From: Methylobacillus methanolivorans
GTDB lineage: Bacteria; Pseudomonadota; Gammaproteobacteria; Burkholderiales; Methylophilaceae
Reading direction: 5' to 3'
Length of the DNA: 64,000 bases
Assembly (NCBI RefSeq): GCF_044751345.1
Contig: NZ_JBIWXY010000001.1
Coordinates: 1,922,001 to 1,986,000 of the forward strand
In this document: in pieces, positions 17,059 through 26,129 of the stretch
Position numbering within the stretch: the first letter of the stretch is position 1
How the letters are laid out: every line of letters begins with the position of its first letter
Translations under genes and position numbers: made by a program
Notes under the pieces: model-generated
Databases searched by the model: none
Seen by the model: only the letters and a program-made list of their open reading frames with translations
Told to the model about the DNA's origin: nothing

Positions 17059-17669
17059 CCGATCAAGAAAAACCAGACCTCAACCAGCGCCATTCAGACC
17101 GGATGGCGCGCAAAAAATCAGTTGTTGATGCCAAGATAGAGGCTGCGCGCATTGAGCGCGGCCTGTTTTTGGTGAATACCGGCAACGGCAAAGGCAAGTC
17201 TACCGCCGCTTTTGGCCTCCTCGCCCGCGCCCTCGGCCATGGCATGAAAGCCGTCGTCGTGCAATTCGTCAAAGGCCGTTCCGATACTGGCGAAGAAGCT
17301 TTCTTTCGCCACCAACCCAATGTTAGCTGGCATGTCATGGGTGAAGGCTTCACCTGGGAAACCCAGAACCGCGACCGAGACATTGCCGCTGCTCAGCAAG
17401 GCTGGCAAACCGCCCAAGCCGCGCTGCAAGATGAAAGCGTCGGCGTAGTTATCCTCGACGAGCTCAACATCGTCCTTAAATATCATTACCTCGACTTACA
17501 GCAAGTATTGGCCGACATTGCCGCCAGACCTTCCATGCAGCATGTCGTGGTTACCGGACGTGCCGCCCAGCCTGAGCTGATAGAACAAGCCGACACCGTC
17601 ACCGACATGACCATGGTCAAACACGCTTTCAAGAACGGCGTGCAAGCCATGCCGGGCGTGGAGTGGTAA
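17055..17669 (+). CDS. cobO: Corrinoid adenosyltransferase (CobA/CobO/BtuR type)
   Basis: A 204-residue ATP:cob(I)alamin adenosyltransferase that adds the 5'-deoxyadenosyl upper ligand to corrinoids. The P-loop is NTGNGKGKSTAAFGLLARALGHG (about residues 40-62), followed by VVQFVKGR, a WETQNRDRD segment and DELNIVLKYHYLD with the Walker B aspartate. The C-terminus has VVTGRAAQPELIEQADTVTDM, typical of BtuR/CobO. It works both in salvage and synthesis. Coupled to btuM by an ATGA overlap; four bases separate it from cobB. Confidence 0.95.
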   Translation: MTDQEKPDLNQRHSDRMARKKSVVDAKIEAARIERGLFLVNTGNGKGKSTAAFGLLARALGHGMKAVVVQFVKGRSDTGEEAFFRHQPNVSWHVMGEGFTWETQNRDRDIAAAQQGWQTAQAALQDESVGVVILDELNIVLKYHYLDLQQVLADIAARPSMQHVVVTGRAAQPELIEQADTVTDMTMVKHAFKNGVQAMPGVEW

Positions 17670-17673
17670 CACC

Positions 17674-18948
17674 ATGGCGATCAGTTGCCCGGCATTATTG
17701 CTCTCCGCCCCTGCATCAAACCAGGGCAAGACGCTAGTTTCCGCGGCGCTGGCACGTGCTTGGCGTAACCAAGGCTTTACCGTACAAGCCTTCAAATGCG
17801 GGCCGGATTTCCTTGACCCCATGATCTTGCAAGCCGCAACGGGTCGCCCGGTCTACAACCTCGACCTCGCCATGTGCGGTGCGGATGACATTGCCACCAG
17901 GCTATATTGGGCTGCACAACAAGCCGACGTTATTCTGGTGGAAGGGGTGATGGGCTTGTATGACGGCCAGCCCAGCAGCGCCGACATCGCCGCACAATTT
18001 CAATTACCACTAGCACTCACCATTGATGCCAGCGGCATGGCCCAGACTTTTGGTGCGTTAGCCTCCGGGCTGTTTGCTCACCGGCCCGAGATTATCCCCG
18101 CAGGCGTGATTGCCAACCGTACCGGCAGCGCCGGCCATGGCACATTGCTGCGTGACAGCCTGCCTGCTCACGTGCCGTGGTTGGGTGCTTTGCAGAAGCA
18201 GGAAGCCCTGACACTGCCAGAACGGCACCTGGGCTTGTTCCGCGCTAATGAAATCGATGACTTGGAGCAACGCATTGCCCAGGCAGCTACCATGCTGACG
18301 GAAGCAGGCCCATTACCATTGCCGCCAGAAGTCAGCTTTGCACCGTCACTTGCAAACACCACCCCAGCGTTGCTCGCAGGCAAGAAGATCGCCATCGCAC
18401 GCGACGAAGCCTTTTGCTTTATCTACCCTGCCAACCTGGATTGCCTGCATGCCTTGGGAGCTGAAACCGTCTTTTTCTCGCCGCTGCACGATGATGCATT
18501 GCCTGCCGGGATAGACGCAATCTGGCTGCCGGGTGGCTATCCTGAGCTACATCTTGCAACACTAGGCAGCAACCACGCCATGCGTCATGCTTTGCAGCAA
18601 GCCTGGCAGCAGGGCCTGCCCATACTGGCGGAATGTGGCGGCATGATGGCGGTCACCAATAGCATCAACCAGCAACCAGGCTTTGGCCTGCTCCCCGGAG
18701 ATTGCAGCATGCAAGCGCGCTTCCAGGGCCTGGGTGTGCAATTTGCCGAACTGCCTGAAGGCAGGTTACACGCACATACCTTTCATTACTCCCGCCTGGA
18801 AACAGGATTGCCGGTCTACGCGCAGGCCACTACCCAACGCGGCAAGCCGGGTGAGGCCATCTATCGCCATGGCAGCCTGCTGGCAAGTTATCTGCATTTC
18901 TATTTCCCATCCAACCCACAGTTGGTTGCAGGATTGTTTTCCCGATGA
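17674..18948 (+). CDS. cobB: Cobyrinic acid a,c-diamide synthase
   Basis: A 424-residue CobB/CbiA, which amidates the a and c side chains of (hydrogeno)cobyrinate with glutamine and ATP. The N-terminal synthetase domain has the P-loop-like SAPASNQGKTLVSAALA and KCGPDFLDPM; the C-terminal class I glutaminase-like domain has LPGGYPELH and the nucleophile region LAECGGMMAVTNS, with FHYSRLE near the end. Length fits. In a cluster with no corrin ring genes it may amidate imported incomplete corrinoids. It overlaps the CobN-like gene by ATGA. Confidence 0.94.
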   Translation: MAISCPALLLSAPASNQGKTLVSAALARAWRNQGFTVQAFKCGPDFLDPMILQAATGRPVYNLDLAMCGADDIATRLYWAAQQADVILVEGVMGLYDGQPSSADIAAQFQLPLALTIDASGMAQTFGALASGLFAHRPEIIPAGVIANRTGSAGHGTLLRDSLPAHVPWLGALQKQEALTLPERHLGLFRANEIDDLEQRIAQAATMLTEAGPLPLPPEVSFAPSLANTTPALLAGKKIAIARDEAFCFIYPANLDCLHALGAETVFFSPLHDDALPAGIDAIWLPGGYPELHLATLGSNHAMRHALQQAWQQGLPILAECGGMMAVTNSINQQPGFGLLPGDCSMQARFQGLGVQFAELPEGRLHAHTFHYSRLETGLPVYAQATTQRGKPGEAIYRHGSLLASYLHFYFPSNPQLVAGLFSR

Positions 18949-21900
18949 ATCGTCCGCTTTATACATTACTCACCGCCACACTTCTGGCCGCTTGCCAGTT
19001 GCCTGCCCAGGCAGCTACTTTGTTCGGCGTGGTGTCAGACCGCACTGCGCCTGCCGCTGCCATGGCAGCACAGCAAGCTTTGCAGCAATCCGGCAAACAG
19101 GATCGCATCATCCTGCGCACGCAATCGCAAGTGCTCGCCGCAGACAGCAAGACGTTGCAACGCTGGTTACGCGATGCTGATGCCGTGTTTGCCGTGGCGG
19201 TCTACGCTGAATCATCACAACAGTTGCAAACCCAGCTCCATCAACTTGGGGGAAAACAGCCACGCAATTTCATCGCCTTTAATGGCGAAAGCGCCCTCTC
19301 CTTGCAAAGCCGTTGGCAAGGCGAAGCGGTCAGCAGTTTCTCGCATGCCAAGAGCCTAACGCTGACACAAAACAACCTCTCGGAAAAAGTCGCCAATCTC
19401 GCGCAGCAGCACAACGCTGCTCGCCAGTGGCTGGGCCTGCACAATCTCTGGCAGGCTGGCGGCACAGACAATCTCAGTGCCTTCATGCGCCACCTATTGC
19501 ACCCGGTCAGCAATCTTCCCACTATTCAGCCCGAGCCACTGGTGCGTTTGCGCCAAGGCGGCAGGGAAGTCAAACAACCAAATCTCCCTGGTAATAGTGC
19601 CGCCATGCTCGCGGTGCTTGACCTCAGCACCAGCGACCCGCAACCCGTGGATGCCATCTGCGCCGCCAGTGAAGCACAAGGCCAGCCTTGTATTGGCATC
19701 ATGGCGCGCTGGGGAGAAGCTTCGCGCGATGCCATCGCCCACTTGAAAACCCTGCTGGCCCCGGCAACCCCTAGCGGACTGGTGGTCTTGCAGGACTTTG
19801 TCGTCGGTGCCGCAGAAGGCCGCGAGGCTGTCACCGAGTTATTGGGCAAGCTGGATGTGCCGGTCTACAAGGCCATGCGCCTGACCGACCGCAGCGCCAA
19901 TGCCTGGCAGCTCTCAGAAGACGGTTTGCCGATCAACTCCGTGCAATACCGGGTGGCCATGCCGGAAATCCAGGGTAGTTCGCAGCCCTTGGTAGTGGCC
20001 GCTGCCGGCCCTGCCACCATAGACAAGCTTACCGGTGTGGAGTTAAAGCTGCCGCAGATCCTGCCTGCCGAGGTGCAATCGCTGGTAAGGCGCAGCCTGA
20101 ATTGGCAACACTTGCGCAGCAAGCCCAACGCCAATAAGAAAGTCGCCCTGATCTATTACAACCACCCACCTGGCCGCCAGAATATCGGTGCAGACAACCT
20201 GGATGTGCCTGCCTCGCTATTCGAGATGCTGCATGCCTTGCAACGTGCTGGTTACAACACCGGCGAACTGCCTGCCTCACCCGAGGCCTTGCTTGACCTG
20301 ATGCAAGAGCGCGGCGTCAACCTGCCTGAAGACCAAGCCGCGCTCACCGAGATGAGCAAGCATGTGAACAAGCTGGATAATGCTGCCTACCTCAACTGGT
20401 TCGGCACCCTGCCAGCACAAGTGCGCGGCGAAATGGTCGAAGGCCCGCTCGGCAAGCTGCATGCTGATTTGGTTGCCGCGCAACGGGCTGGTGAAATCGA
20501 CATCGCGCGCAATCGTCTCGATAAAGCCATGCATGAACTGCATCATTTACTTGAAGGCGCAGATCACCCGCAACGCGAGAATGCCCTCAAGCAGATTGAT
20601 GTGCTCAACAACGCCTATCTGCAATGCCTGGACAAGCACACCGACTGCAACACATTGGCCTTGCAAAAAACCCGGCTTGCCGCGCTGGGCATCGAAGGCA
20701 TGCGCGGTTGGGGTGTAGCCCCAGGCAAGGTGATGGTGCATGACAGGCAATTCCTCATCCCAGGCGTGCAATTCGGCAATATCTTCATCGGCCCGCAGCC
20801 ACCACGCGGCTGGGAAGTGGATGAAGAGCTGCTGCACGCCAACACTACCATTCCGCCGCCGCATCAATATCTGGCTTACTACCACTGGCTGCGCAGCGTC
20901 TTCAAGACCGATGCACTGGTGCACATTGGCCGCCACTCTACCTACGAATTCCTGCCTGGCAAGGCGGTTGGGCTGGCAGCAAGCGATTACTCACGCCTGA
21001 TTGCGGGCGACCTGCCCGGTATTTACCCTTACATCGTCGACGGCGTAGGCGAAGGCACACAATCCAAGCGCCGCGGCCTCGCCGTGATGGTCGATCACCT
21101 GACGCCACCACTGACTTCCACGCCACTTTATGACCGCTTGCTCGAACTGCGCCAAGTGGTGGAAAGCTATGAATCCTCCAGCTCCGAGACCATGAAAGTG
21201 GAAGCTGCGCGCGAGATGCGCCGCCTGGTGGAAGCGCTGCAATTGCGCGCCGAGCTGGAAGCCAGCATGGCAGATGTGCTGGAAGTACGCGGCATTGGCT
21301 TTGAGCAAACTGACGACGATCTGCTTGCGCATGAAATCGGCCACTACCTCACCAAGCTGCAAGAGAAGTTCATGCCGCACGGCCTGCATATCTTCGGCAA
21401 GGATTGGTCGGAAGAATCGCTGGCATTGATGCTGGAGTCCATGGGGCGCGGCCAGGAGCAGGGCGTGAGTGCAGAAACACGAGAAAAGCTCGCCATATCG
21501 CCGCGGCTGGAAATGCACAGCCTGTTGCATGCGCTCGAAGGTGGCTTTGTGCCGCCCGGCAAGGGCAACGACCCCCTGCGCTCGCCTGATGCCCTGCCGA
21601 CTGGGCGTAACTTCCATGCCTTGGATGGCGACGTGCTGCCCACCCGGCTAGGCTTCCAGATTGGTGCAAACATGGCAGCCAAAGTACGTGAGCGCGATAG
21701 CGTGCAGGATAGCGAAGGCGTGATCCTCTGGGCGTCTGATGCCGTGCGCGACGAAGGCGTGATGGTGAGCTTTATCCTCAGCCTGATGGGCATAGAACCG
21801 GAATGGAATGCGCGCGGCATCGTGCAGCGTATGCAGCTTAAGCCCGGCATCACGCGCCATGATGTCATCGTCACCACTTCTGGCCTGTTCCGCGACCTTT

Positions 21901-23273
21901 ACCCCAACCTGATGCAATGGATAGACAATGGCGGCCGTCTGGCACTGGCGGCCTCTGCCCAGGCCATTCGCACGCAATACCCAGCGCTGCAAGCCGCGTT
22001 AGATGAAGCACTGGCACCATTGGGTGCCGGAGTGGAAGAAGGCAACGAAGCTCTTGCCAGCAATGGCGTGGCCCTGCAATGGATACGCCGCACCCAGGCC
22101 CACCAGCAACATGGCCAGCCCTTGCCACAGGCTGGGCGCGAGGCTGCATGGCGCATCTTTGGCGATGCGCCCGGTGCTTACGGCACTGGCGTCAACCGAC
22201 TGACCGAACGCTCCGGCACCTGGAAAGACCGCAGCGAACTGGGGCAAGCCTACCTCACACGCATGGGTCACGCCTACGGCATGGATGCCCAGGGCCAACC
22301 TGCGCACGAGGTGCTTAAAACCGCCCTTACCAGCATCAGCAACACTTACCATGGTCGCGCCTCCAACCTCTATGGCCTGATGGACAATAACGACGCCTTT
22401 GATTACCTCGGTGGCCTATCACTCGCCACGGAAACTGTCACTGGCAAACGCCCCACCGCGCGCATCCTCAACCATACAGACCCTGACAATCTCAGCGACG
22501 ACCCGCTAGAAACCGCGCTACTGATGGAACTACGCGGGCGCTACCTCAACCCGGCGTGGATACGCCCGTTGATGCAACACGGTTATGCTGGCGCACGCAC
22601 TATGGGGCAGGAATTCATGGAAAACCTGTGGGGCTGGCAAGTCACCCGGCCCGACATCATCAAGGATTGGGCCTGGGACGAAGTGAAAAAGGTGTATATG
22701 GATGACAGCTTGCAACTCGGCCTCAAGCCATTCCTTGAGCACAAACACAACGCCCAGGTGAAAGCGCACATGCTCGCTATCATGATGGTAGCAGCAGAAA
22801 AAGGCTTCTGGCATACCGATGAACAAACGCTACGCCAGCTAGGTGGCGAACTGGCACGACTGGTCAACAAAAACGGCCTGCCCGGTAGCGGTCACACCTC
22901 ACCCAACCATCCGATGTGGCAATGGCTGGGTCAGCACCTGGACAGCGACACTGCCGCCGCCCTGCAACAAACCCTTGCCAAGGCACGCGGTGATGCCGCA
23001 CCTGCTTATGCAAGCAACGAGGCGATGGTGGCCGAACAAGTCGCCATCCCTGCGGAAGCGAAGCCAGAAGCAGCACGGGAACCAGCAACTCCGGCAACAC
23101 AACCCAAGCCTGCTACAAAAGCGCCTGAACCTGAGACAGCCAAGGCCGCGCCTGTACCACGCGCCTTTGAAGTCGCCATCAAGTCCGTGCGTGAGCATTG
23201 GTACTGGTGGCTGGCATTGCTGCCAGTATTCGTAGCGGGTCTGTGGTTCGGCACGCGCAAACCCCGGCTCTAA
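18945..23273 (+). CDS. Exported, membrane-anchored CobN/HmuS-like chelatase-family protein
   Basis: A 1442-residue CobN/magnesium-chelatase H family protein. The family core is clear: GWGVAPGKVMVHD, FGNIFIGPQPPRGWE, HIGRHSTYEFLPGKAVGLAASD (near residue 660, split here), GEGTQSKRRGLAVMVDHLTPP. Unlike cytoplasmic CobN it has an N-terminal signal sequence, either lipoprotein-type (LAAC with C17) or cleaved after AQA (residue 23), a Pro/Ala/Lys/Glu-rich linker near 1350-1400, and one C-terminal membrane helix (WYWWLALLPVFVAGLWFG). It therefore faces the periplasm. ExbB- and ExbD-like genes follow at once, and no CobS/CobT chelatase subunits are in the window. This architecture recalls HmuS of heme-uptake operons. 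A role in corrinoid metal or ligand handling, or in energised uptake, is inferred. Confidence 0.85.
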   Translation: MNRPLYTLLTATLLAACQLPAQAATLFGVVSDRTAPAAAMAAQQALQQSGKQDRIILRTQSQVLAADSKTLQRWLRDADAVFAVAVYAESSQQLQTQLHQLGGKQPRNFIAFNGESALSLQSRWQGEAVSSFSHAKSLTLTQNNLSEKVANLAQQHNAARQWLGLHNLWQAGGTDNLSAFMRHLLHPVSNLPTIQPEPLVRLRQGGREVKQPNLPGNSAAMLAVLDLSTSDPQPVDAICAASEAQGQPCIGIMARWGEASRDAIAHLKTLLAPATPSGLVVLQDFVVGAAEGREAVTELLGKLDVPVYKAMRLTDRSANAWQLSEDGLPINSVQYRVAMPEIQGSSQPLVVAAAGPATIDKLTGVELKLPQILPAEVQSLVRRSLNWQHLRSKPNANKKVALIYYNHPPGRQNIGADNLDVPASLFEMLHALQRAGYNTGELPASPEALLDLMQERGVNLPEDQAALTEMSKHVNKLDNAAYLNWFGTLPAQVRGEMVEGPLGKLHADLVAAQRAGEIDIARNRLDKAMHELHHLLEGADHPQRENALKQIDVLNNAYLQCLDKHTDCNTLALQKTRLAALGIEGMRGWGVAPGKVMVHDRQFLIPGVQFGNIFIGPQPPRGWEVDEELLHANTTIPPPHQYLAYYHWLRSVFKTDALVHIGRHSTYEFLPGKAVGLAASDYSRLIAGDLPGIYPYIVDGVGEGTQSKRRGLAVMVDHLTPPLTSTPLYDRLLELRQVVESYESSSSETMKVEAAREMRRLVEALQLRAELEASMADVLEVRGIGFEQTDDDLLAHEIGHYLTKLQEKFMPHGLHIFGKDWSEESLALMLESMGRGQEQGVSAETREKLAISPRLEMHSLLHALEGGFVPPGKGNDPLRSPDALPTGRNFHALDGDVLPTRLGFQIGANMAAKVRERDSVQDSEGVILWASDAVRDEGVMVSFILSLMGIEPEWNARGIVQRMQLKPGITRHDVIVTTSGLFRDLYPNLMQWIDNGGRLALAASAQAIRTQYPALQAALDEALAPLGAGVEEGNEALASNGVALQWIRRTQAHQQHGQPLPQAGREAAWRIFGDAPGAYGTGVNRLTERSGTWKDRSELGQAYLTRMGHAYGMDAQGQPAHEVLKTALTSISNTYHGRASNLYGLMDNNDAFDYLGGLSLATETVTGKRPTARILNHTDPDNLSDDPLETALLMELRGRYLNPAWIRPLMQHGYAGARTMGQEFMENLWGWQVTRPDIIKDWAWDEVKKVYMDDSLQLGLKPFLEHKHNAQVKAHMLAIMMVAAEKGFWHTDEQTLRQLGGELARLVNKNGLPGSGHTSPNHPMWQWLGQHLDSDTAAALQQTLAKARGDAAPAYASNEAMVAEQVAIPAEAKPEAAREPATPATQPKPATKAPEPETAKAAPVPRAFEVAIKSVREHWYWWLALLPVFVAGLWFGTRKPRL

Positions 23274-23297
23274 CTTTTTACAGGATCACTCTCCGCC

Positions 23298-23735
23298 ATG
23301 TCATTTGAACTCGACTCCCTGCATCACGCGATTACCTGGCTGTTAAAGCCGGTCATTATTATCCTGGCGCTGAGCGTCATCATTGCCGTGCTAGAAGCCG
23401 GGTTGGCCGTAGGCGAGCGCCTGTTCGGACTCAAGGCGATGCGAAACTCAGGCAATACCGATGCCGTGGTCAGGCTCGCCCGCCATCGACTGGAGCGCGC
23501 CGACCTGCTCTCTCGCATTCCGCCCATGCTGGGCCTGATGGCGACCATCATCCCGCTTGGCCCTGGGCTAGCCGCACTCGGTCAAGGCAACCCAGCACAA
23601 TTGGCGCAAGCCGTCACCACGGCATTCGACGCGACAGTGCTGGGGTTGATCGCAGGCATTATCGGCTTGGTTGTCGGCAAACTGCGCCGCCGCTGGTATG
23701 AAGACGTGCTGGAAACGCTGGAATCGCAGCCATGA
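23298..23735 (+). CDS. ExbB/TolQ/MotA-like proton channel protein
   Basis: A 145-residue membrane protein, shorter than ExbB (about 240) but with the three expected membrane spans: LKPVIIILALSVIIAVLEAG, then MLGLMATIIPLGPGLAAL, then TVLGLIAGIIGLVVGKL. The segment LLSRIPPMLGLMATIIPLGPG matches the conserved channel part of the ExbB/TolQ/MotA family (LLGTVxGM-like), and TAFDATVLGLIAG the last helix. It directly follows the CobN-like gene and overlaps the DUF2149 gene by ATGA, so the three probably form one proton-motive-force-driven complex. It is not the general ExbB of the cell. Confidence 0.85.
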   Translation: MSFELDSLHHAITWLLKPVIIILALSVIIAVLEAGLAVGERLFGLKAMRNSGNTDAVVRLARHRLERADLLSRIPPMLGLMATIIPLGPGLAALGQGNPAQLAQAVTTAFDATVLGLIAGIIGLVVGKLRRRWYEDVLETLESQP

Positions 23736-24046
23736 GCAAAAGCAATATGAGCAAGCTCCGCCTCAAAAGCCGGTTTGATCACGAAGACGAAGACCCACGC
23801 GCCAGCCTGGTCAACCTGGTGGATGTCATGCTGGTGTTCGCCTGCGGGCTGCTTGCCGCCTTGAGCGCGGGTGGGCAGACCATGCTGGTAAAGCCTAAGG
23901 AAATAGAGCAAGGCAAGGAAATCGAAGCACCAGAAACCACCAGCAGCAATGCAACAGGGAGTGGTTACGAGGCTGTTGGGCAAGTCTACCGCGACCCCAA
24001 GACCGGTAAGCTAGTGCTGATTGAGCAAACGACAACGCCTCCTTAA
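23732..24046 (+). CDS. DUF2149 protein, ExbD-like partner
   Basis: A 104-residue protein with one membrane helix, SLVNLVDVMLVFACGLLAAL, bearing the Asp at the start of the helix where ExbD/TolR carry their proton-binding Asp. A short basic and acidic N-terminus would be cytoplasmic; the C-terminus, with YEAVGQVYRDPKTGKLVLIE, would lie in the periplasm. DUF2149 proteins are known from genes beside CobN-like and ExbB-like proteins. It overlaps the ExbB-like gene by ATGA. The inference is a two-part stator energising the CobN-like protein. Confidence 0.82.
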   Translation: MSKSNMSKLRLKSRFDHEDEDPRASLVNLVDVMLVFACGLLAALSAGGQTMLVKPKEIEQGKEIEAPETTSSNATGSGYEAVGQVYRDPKTGKLVLIEQTTTPP

Positions 24047-24101
24047 GTTCATGCCGCAATCCTCTTATACTTAAGCCTTAGCCTCCAAGCTCACGATCAC
24101 T

Positions 24102-24758
24102 ATGTCCAGTAACGAATTTGCCTTTACCAAACCCGAGATGAGCGGCGTTTACCGTGCCATCCACCAACGCCGCGACATGCGCCACTTCAAGCCAGGCAAG
24201 ATAGAGCCAGAAATCCTGCATAAGCTGCTGGATGCAGCGCACCATGCGCCCAGTGTCGGGCTGATGCAGCCATGGCGCTTCATCCGCATCACCAGCGCTG
24301 AAGTACGTCAGGCAATTTATGACCTAGTGCAGGAGGAGCGTATGCAGACAGCGCATGCGCTGGGTGAGCGTGAATCCGAGTTTCTGCACCTCAAGGTGGA
24401 AGGCATTCAGCAATGTGGGGAGTTGTTCGTAGCTGGTCTGTGTGATCACCGCGAACGCTTTATTTTTGGTCGCCGCACTCTGCCCGAAATGGACTTGGCA
24501 TCGGTTTCCTGCGCGATCCAGAATCTCTGGCTCGCCGCACGAGCTGAAGGCTTGGGCATGGGCTGGGTGTCGATTTTCGACCCGATCAAGCTCGCCAAGC
24601 TACTGAATATGCCGGAAGGTGCCAAGCCTATCGCCATCCTGTGCCTGGGCTATGTGGATGAGTTCTACAAAAACCCGATGCTGGTAGAGGAGGGCTGGGC
24701 CAAGGAGCGCCCATTGTCAGAGCTGATGATGGAAAACACCTGGGCCGCTACAGAATGA
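24102..24758 (+). CDS. bluB: 5,6-dimethylbenzimidazole synthase BluB
   Basis: A 218-residue nitroreductase-fold flavoenzyme that cuts reduced FMN with oxygen to make the lower ligand of B12. BluB hallmarks are present: VYRAIHQRRDMRHFKPG (about residues 16-32), LDAAHHAPSVGLMQPWRFIRI (about 45-65), FGRRTLPEMDLASVSCAIQNLWLAARAEGLGMGWVSIF (split regions) and KPIAILCLGYVDEF. Its presence shows that the cell makes dimethylbenzimidazole aerobically for CobT (44997-46064). It overlaps the BtuF-like gene by ATGA. Confidence 0.94.
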   Translation: MSSNEFAFTKPEMSGVYRAIHQRRDMRHFKPGKIEPEILHKLLDAAHHAPSVGLMQPWRFIRITSAEVRQAIYDLVQEERMQTAHALGERESEFLHLKVEGIQQCGELFVAGLCDHRERFIFGRRTLPEMDLASVSCAIQNLWLAARAEGLGMGWVSIFDPIKLAKLLNMPEGAKPIAILCLGYVDEFYKNPMLVEEGWAKERPLSELMMENTWAATE

Positions 24759-25567
24759 AAGGCCCGCAGCGCATTGCCTGCCTGGCAGCAGAAACTACTG
24801 AGGTGCTTTATATGCTGGGCGAGCAGGAGCGTATTGTGGGCATTTCCGGGTTTACCACTCGCCCTGCCATTACGCGCAAGGAAAAACCCAAGATTTCGGG
24901 CTTCAGCAGTGCGAAGCTGGAAAAAATCCTTGCCGTGCAACCAGACCTGGTGCTGGCATTTTCCAACCTGCAAGCAGACATTGCCGCCGAACTGGTACGC
25001 GCCGGGGTTGAGGTGCATGTGTTTAACCAGCGCTCTATCCAGGGTATCTTCAACATGATCGCAACCTTGGGGGCGCTGACTGACGCATCTGACCGGGCAA
25101 CGGCCCTGATTGCGGGCTTAGAGGCACGTATACAGCAAGCTGCCGAGACGGCAAGCTACCTGCCGCGTGCACCCAAGGTCTATTTCGAGGAATGGAATGA
25201 CCCGCTGATCAGCGGCATCCAATGGGTGGGCGAATTGATAGCGATTGCTGGCGGCAACGATTGCTTCGCTGAGTTATCCGCCTGCAAATCCGCCAAGGAG
25301 CGCGTCATTGCAGCGGATGAGGTCGTCCAGCGCCAGCCTGATATCATCATTGGTTCCTGGTGTGGCAAGAAATTCCAGCCAGAACAAGTCCTGGCGAGGC
25401 CGGGCTGGCAGGCGATACCTGCCGTACAGACCGGGCAAGTGCATGAAATCAAGTCTGCCGACATCCTGCAACCCGGCCCCTCTGCCATTCTGCATGGCCT
25501 GGCGCAATTGCAAACCATTATTCAGCGCTGGGGCGTCCAACAGATGCACAGCAAGCATTGGAGTTGA
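24755..25567 (+). CDS. BtuF-like corrinoid-binding protein without signal peptide
   Basis: A 270-residue protein of the BtuF/helical-backbone metal receptor fold: RIACLAAETTEVLYMLGEQERIVGIS at the very N-terminus, DLVLAFSNLQADIAAEL in the middle, and FEEWNDPLISGIQWVGELIAIAGG with DIIIGSWCGKKF. BtuF normally delivers B12 to BtuCD in the periplasm, but here the first beta-strand begins at residue 6, so there is no room for a signal peptide and the protein should be cytoplasmic. No btuC or btuD is in the window. It overlaps bluB by ATGA. It may bind corrinoids or cobinamide inside the cell. Confidence 0.8.
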   Translation: MKGPQRIACLAAETTEVLYMLGEQERIVGISGFTTRPAITRKEKPKISGFSSAKLEKILAVQPDLVLAFSNLQADIAAELVRAGVEVHVFNQRSIQGIFNMIATLGALTDASDRATALIAGLEARIQQAAETASYLPRAPKVYFEEWNDPLISGIQWVGELIAIAGGNDCFAELSACKSAKERVIAADEVVQRQPDIIIGSWCGKKFQPEQVLARPGWQAIPAVQTGQVHEIKSADILQPGPSAILHGLAQLQTIIQRWGVQQMHSKHWS

Positions 25568-25569
25568 CC

Positions 25570-26106
25570 ATGAATGCACACGACCACCACTTGATTCTTG
25601 GCGGCGCCCGCTCCGGCAAGAGCGCTTATGCAGAAAAAATAGCCCAGGAAAGCGGCCTGGAAGTTGTCTATATCGCCACGGCACAGGTCTATGACGCAGA
25701 GTTCGGCAAGCGGGTAGACCAGCACCAGCAACGCCGCCCATCACACTGGCATACCGTCGAAGTACCGCACAAATTGGCGGAGGTCTTGCAGCAGCAGGCC
25801 GCACCAGGCCGTTGCCTACTCGTGGATTGCCTGACCCTATGGCTAGCGCAATGCATCTGCCCGGAATGCGCACCGCCAGAGGGTGTGGATTGGCAACACG
25901 AACGCGCCGCCCTACTCGATGTGCTCCCGTCATTGCCCGGCAAGATACTGCTGGTGAGTAATGAAGTCGGCATGGGCATCGTGCCGCTGGGGGAAATCAA
26001 CCGGCAGTTCCAGGATGAAGCAGGCCGCCTTAACCAGGCCGTGGCAGCCATTTGCAACAAAGTCAGTTTTATTGCGGCAGGATTACCACTAGTGCTGAAA
26101 AGCTAA
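25570..26106 (+). CDS. cobU: Adenosylcobinamide kinase / adenosylcobinamide-phosphate guanylyltransferase
   Basis: A 178-residue bifunctional CobU/CobP enzyme that phosphorylates adenosylcobinamide and then adds GMP. The P-loop is LGGARSGKSAYAEKIA (about residues 9-24), with IATAQVYDAEF, the RRPSHWHTVEVP region that carries the guanylylated His, LVDCLTLWL, and LVSNEVGMGIVP. ATG 25570 is preferred over the upstream 25558 codon because GGAG precedes it at good distance and the P-loop then starts as in the family. Last gene of the operon; a possible CysxxCys (CICPEC) segment in the middle is unusual. Confidence 0.93.
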   Translation: MNAHDHHLILGGARSGKSAYAEKIAQESGLEVVYIATAQVYDAEFGKRVDQHQQRRPSHWHTVEVPHKLAEVLQQQAAPGRCLLVDCLTLWLAQCICPECAPPEGVDWQHERAALLDVLPSLPGKILLVSNEVGMGIVPLGEINRQFQDEAGRLNQAVAAICNKVSFIAAGLPLVLKS

Positions 26107-26129
26107 GACGAACTATCGCTCGTGCAGGC

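Noticed and set aside
20991..21617. Long minus-strand ORF opposite the CobN-like gene, plus others in the same region
   Set aside because: They are shadows of a 1442-codon gene with strong family motifs; high GC at third positions produces long antisense frames.
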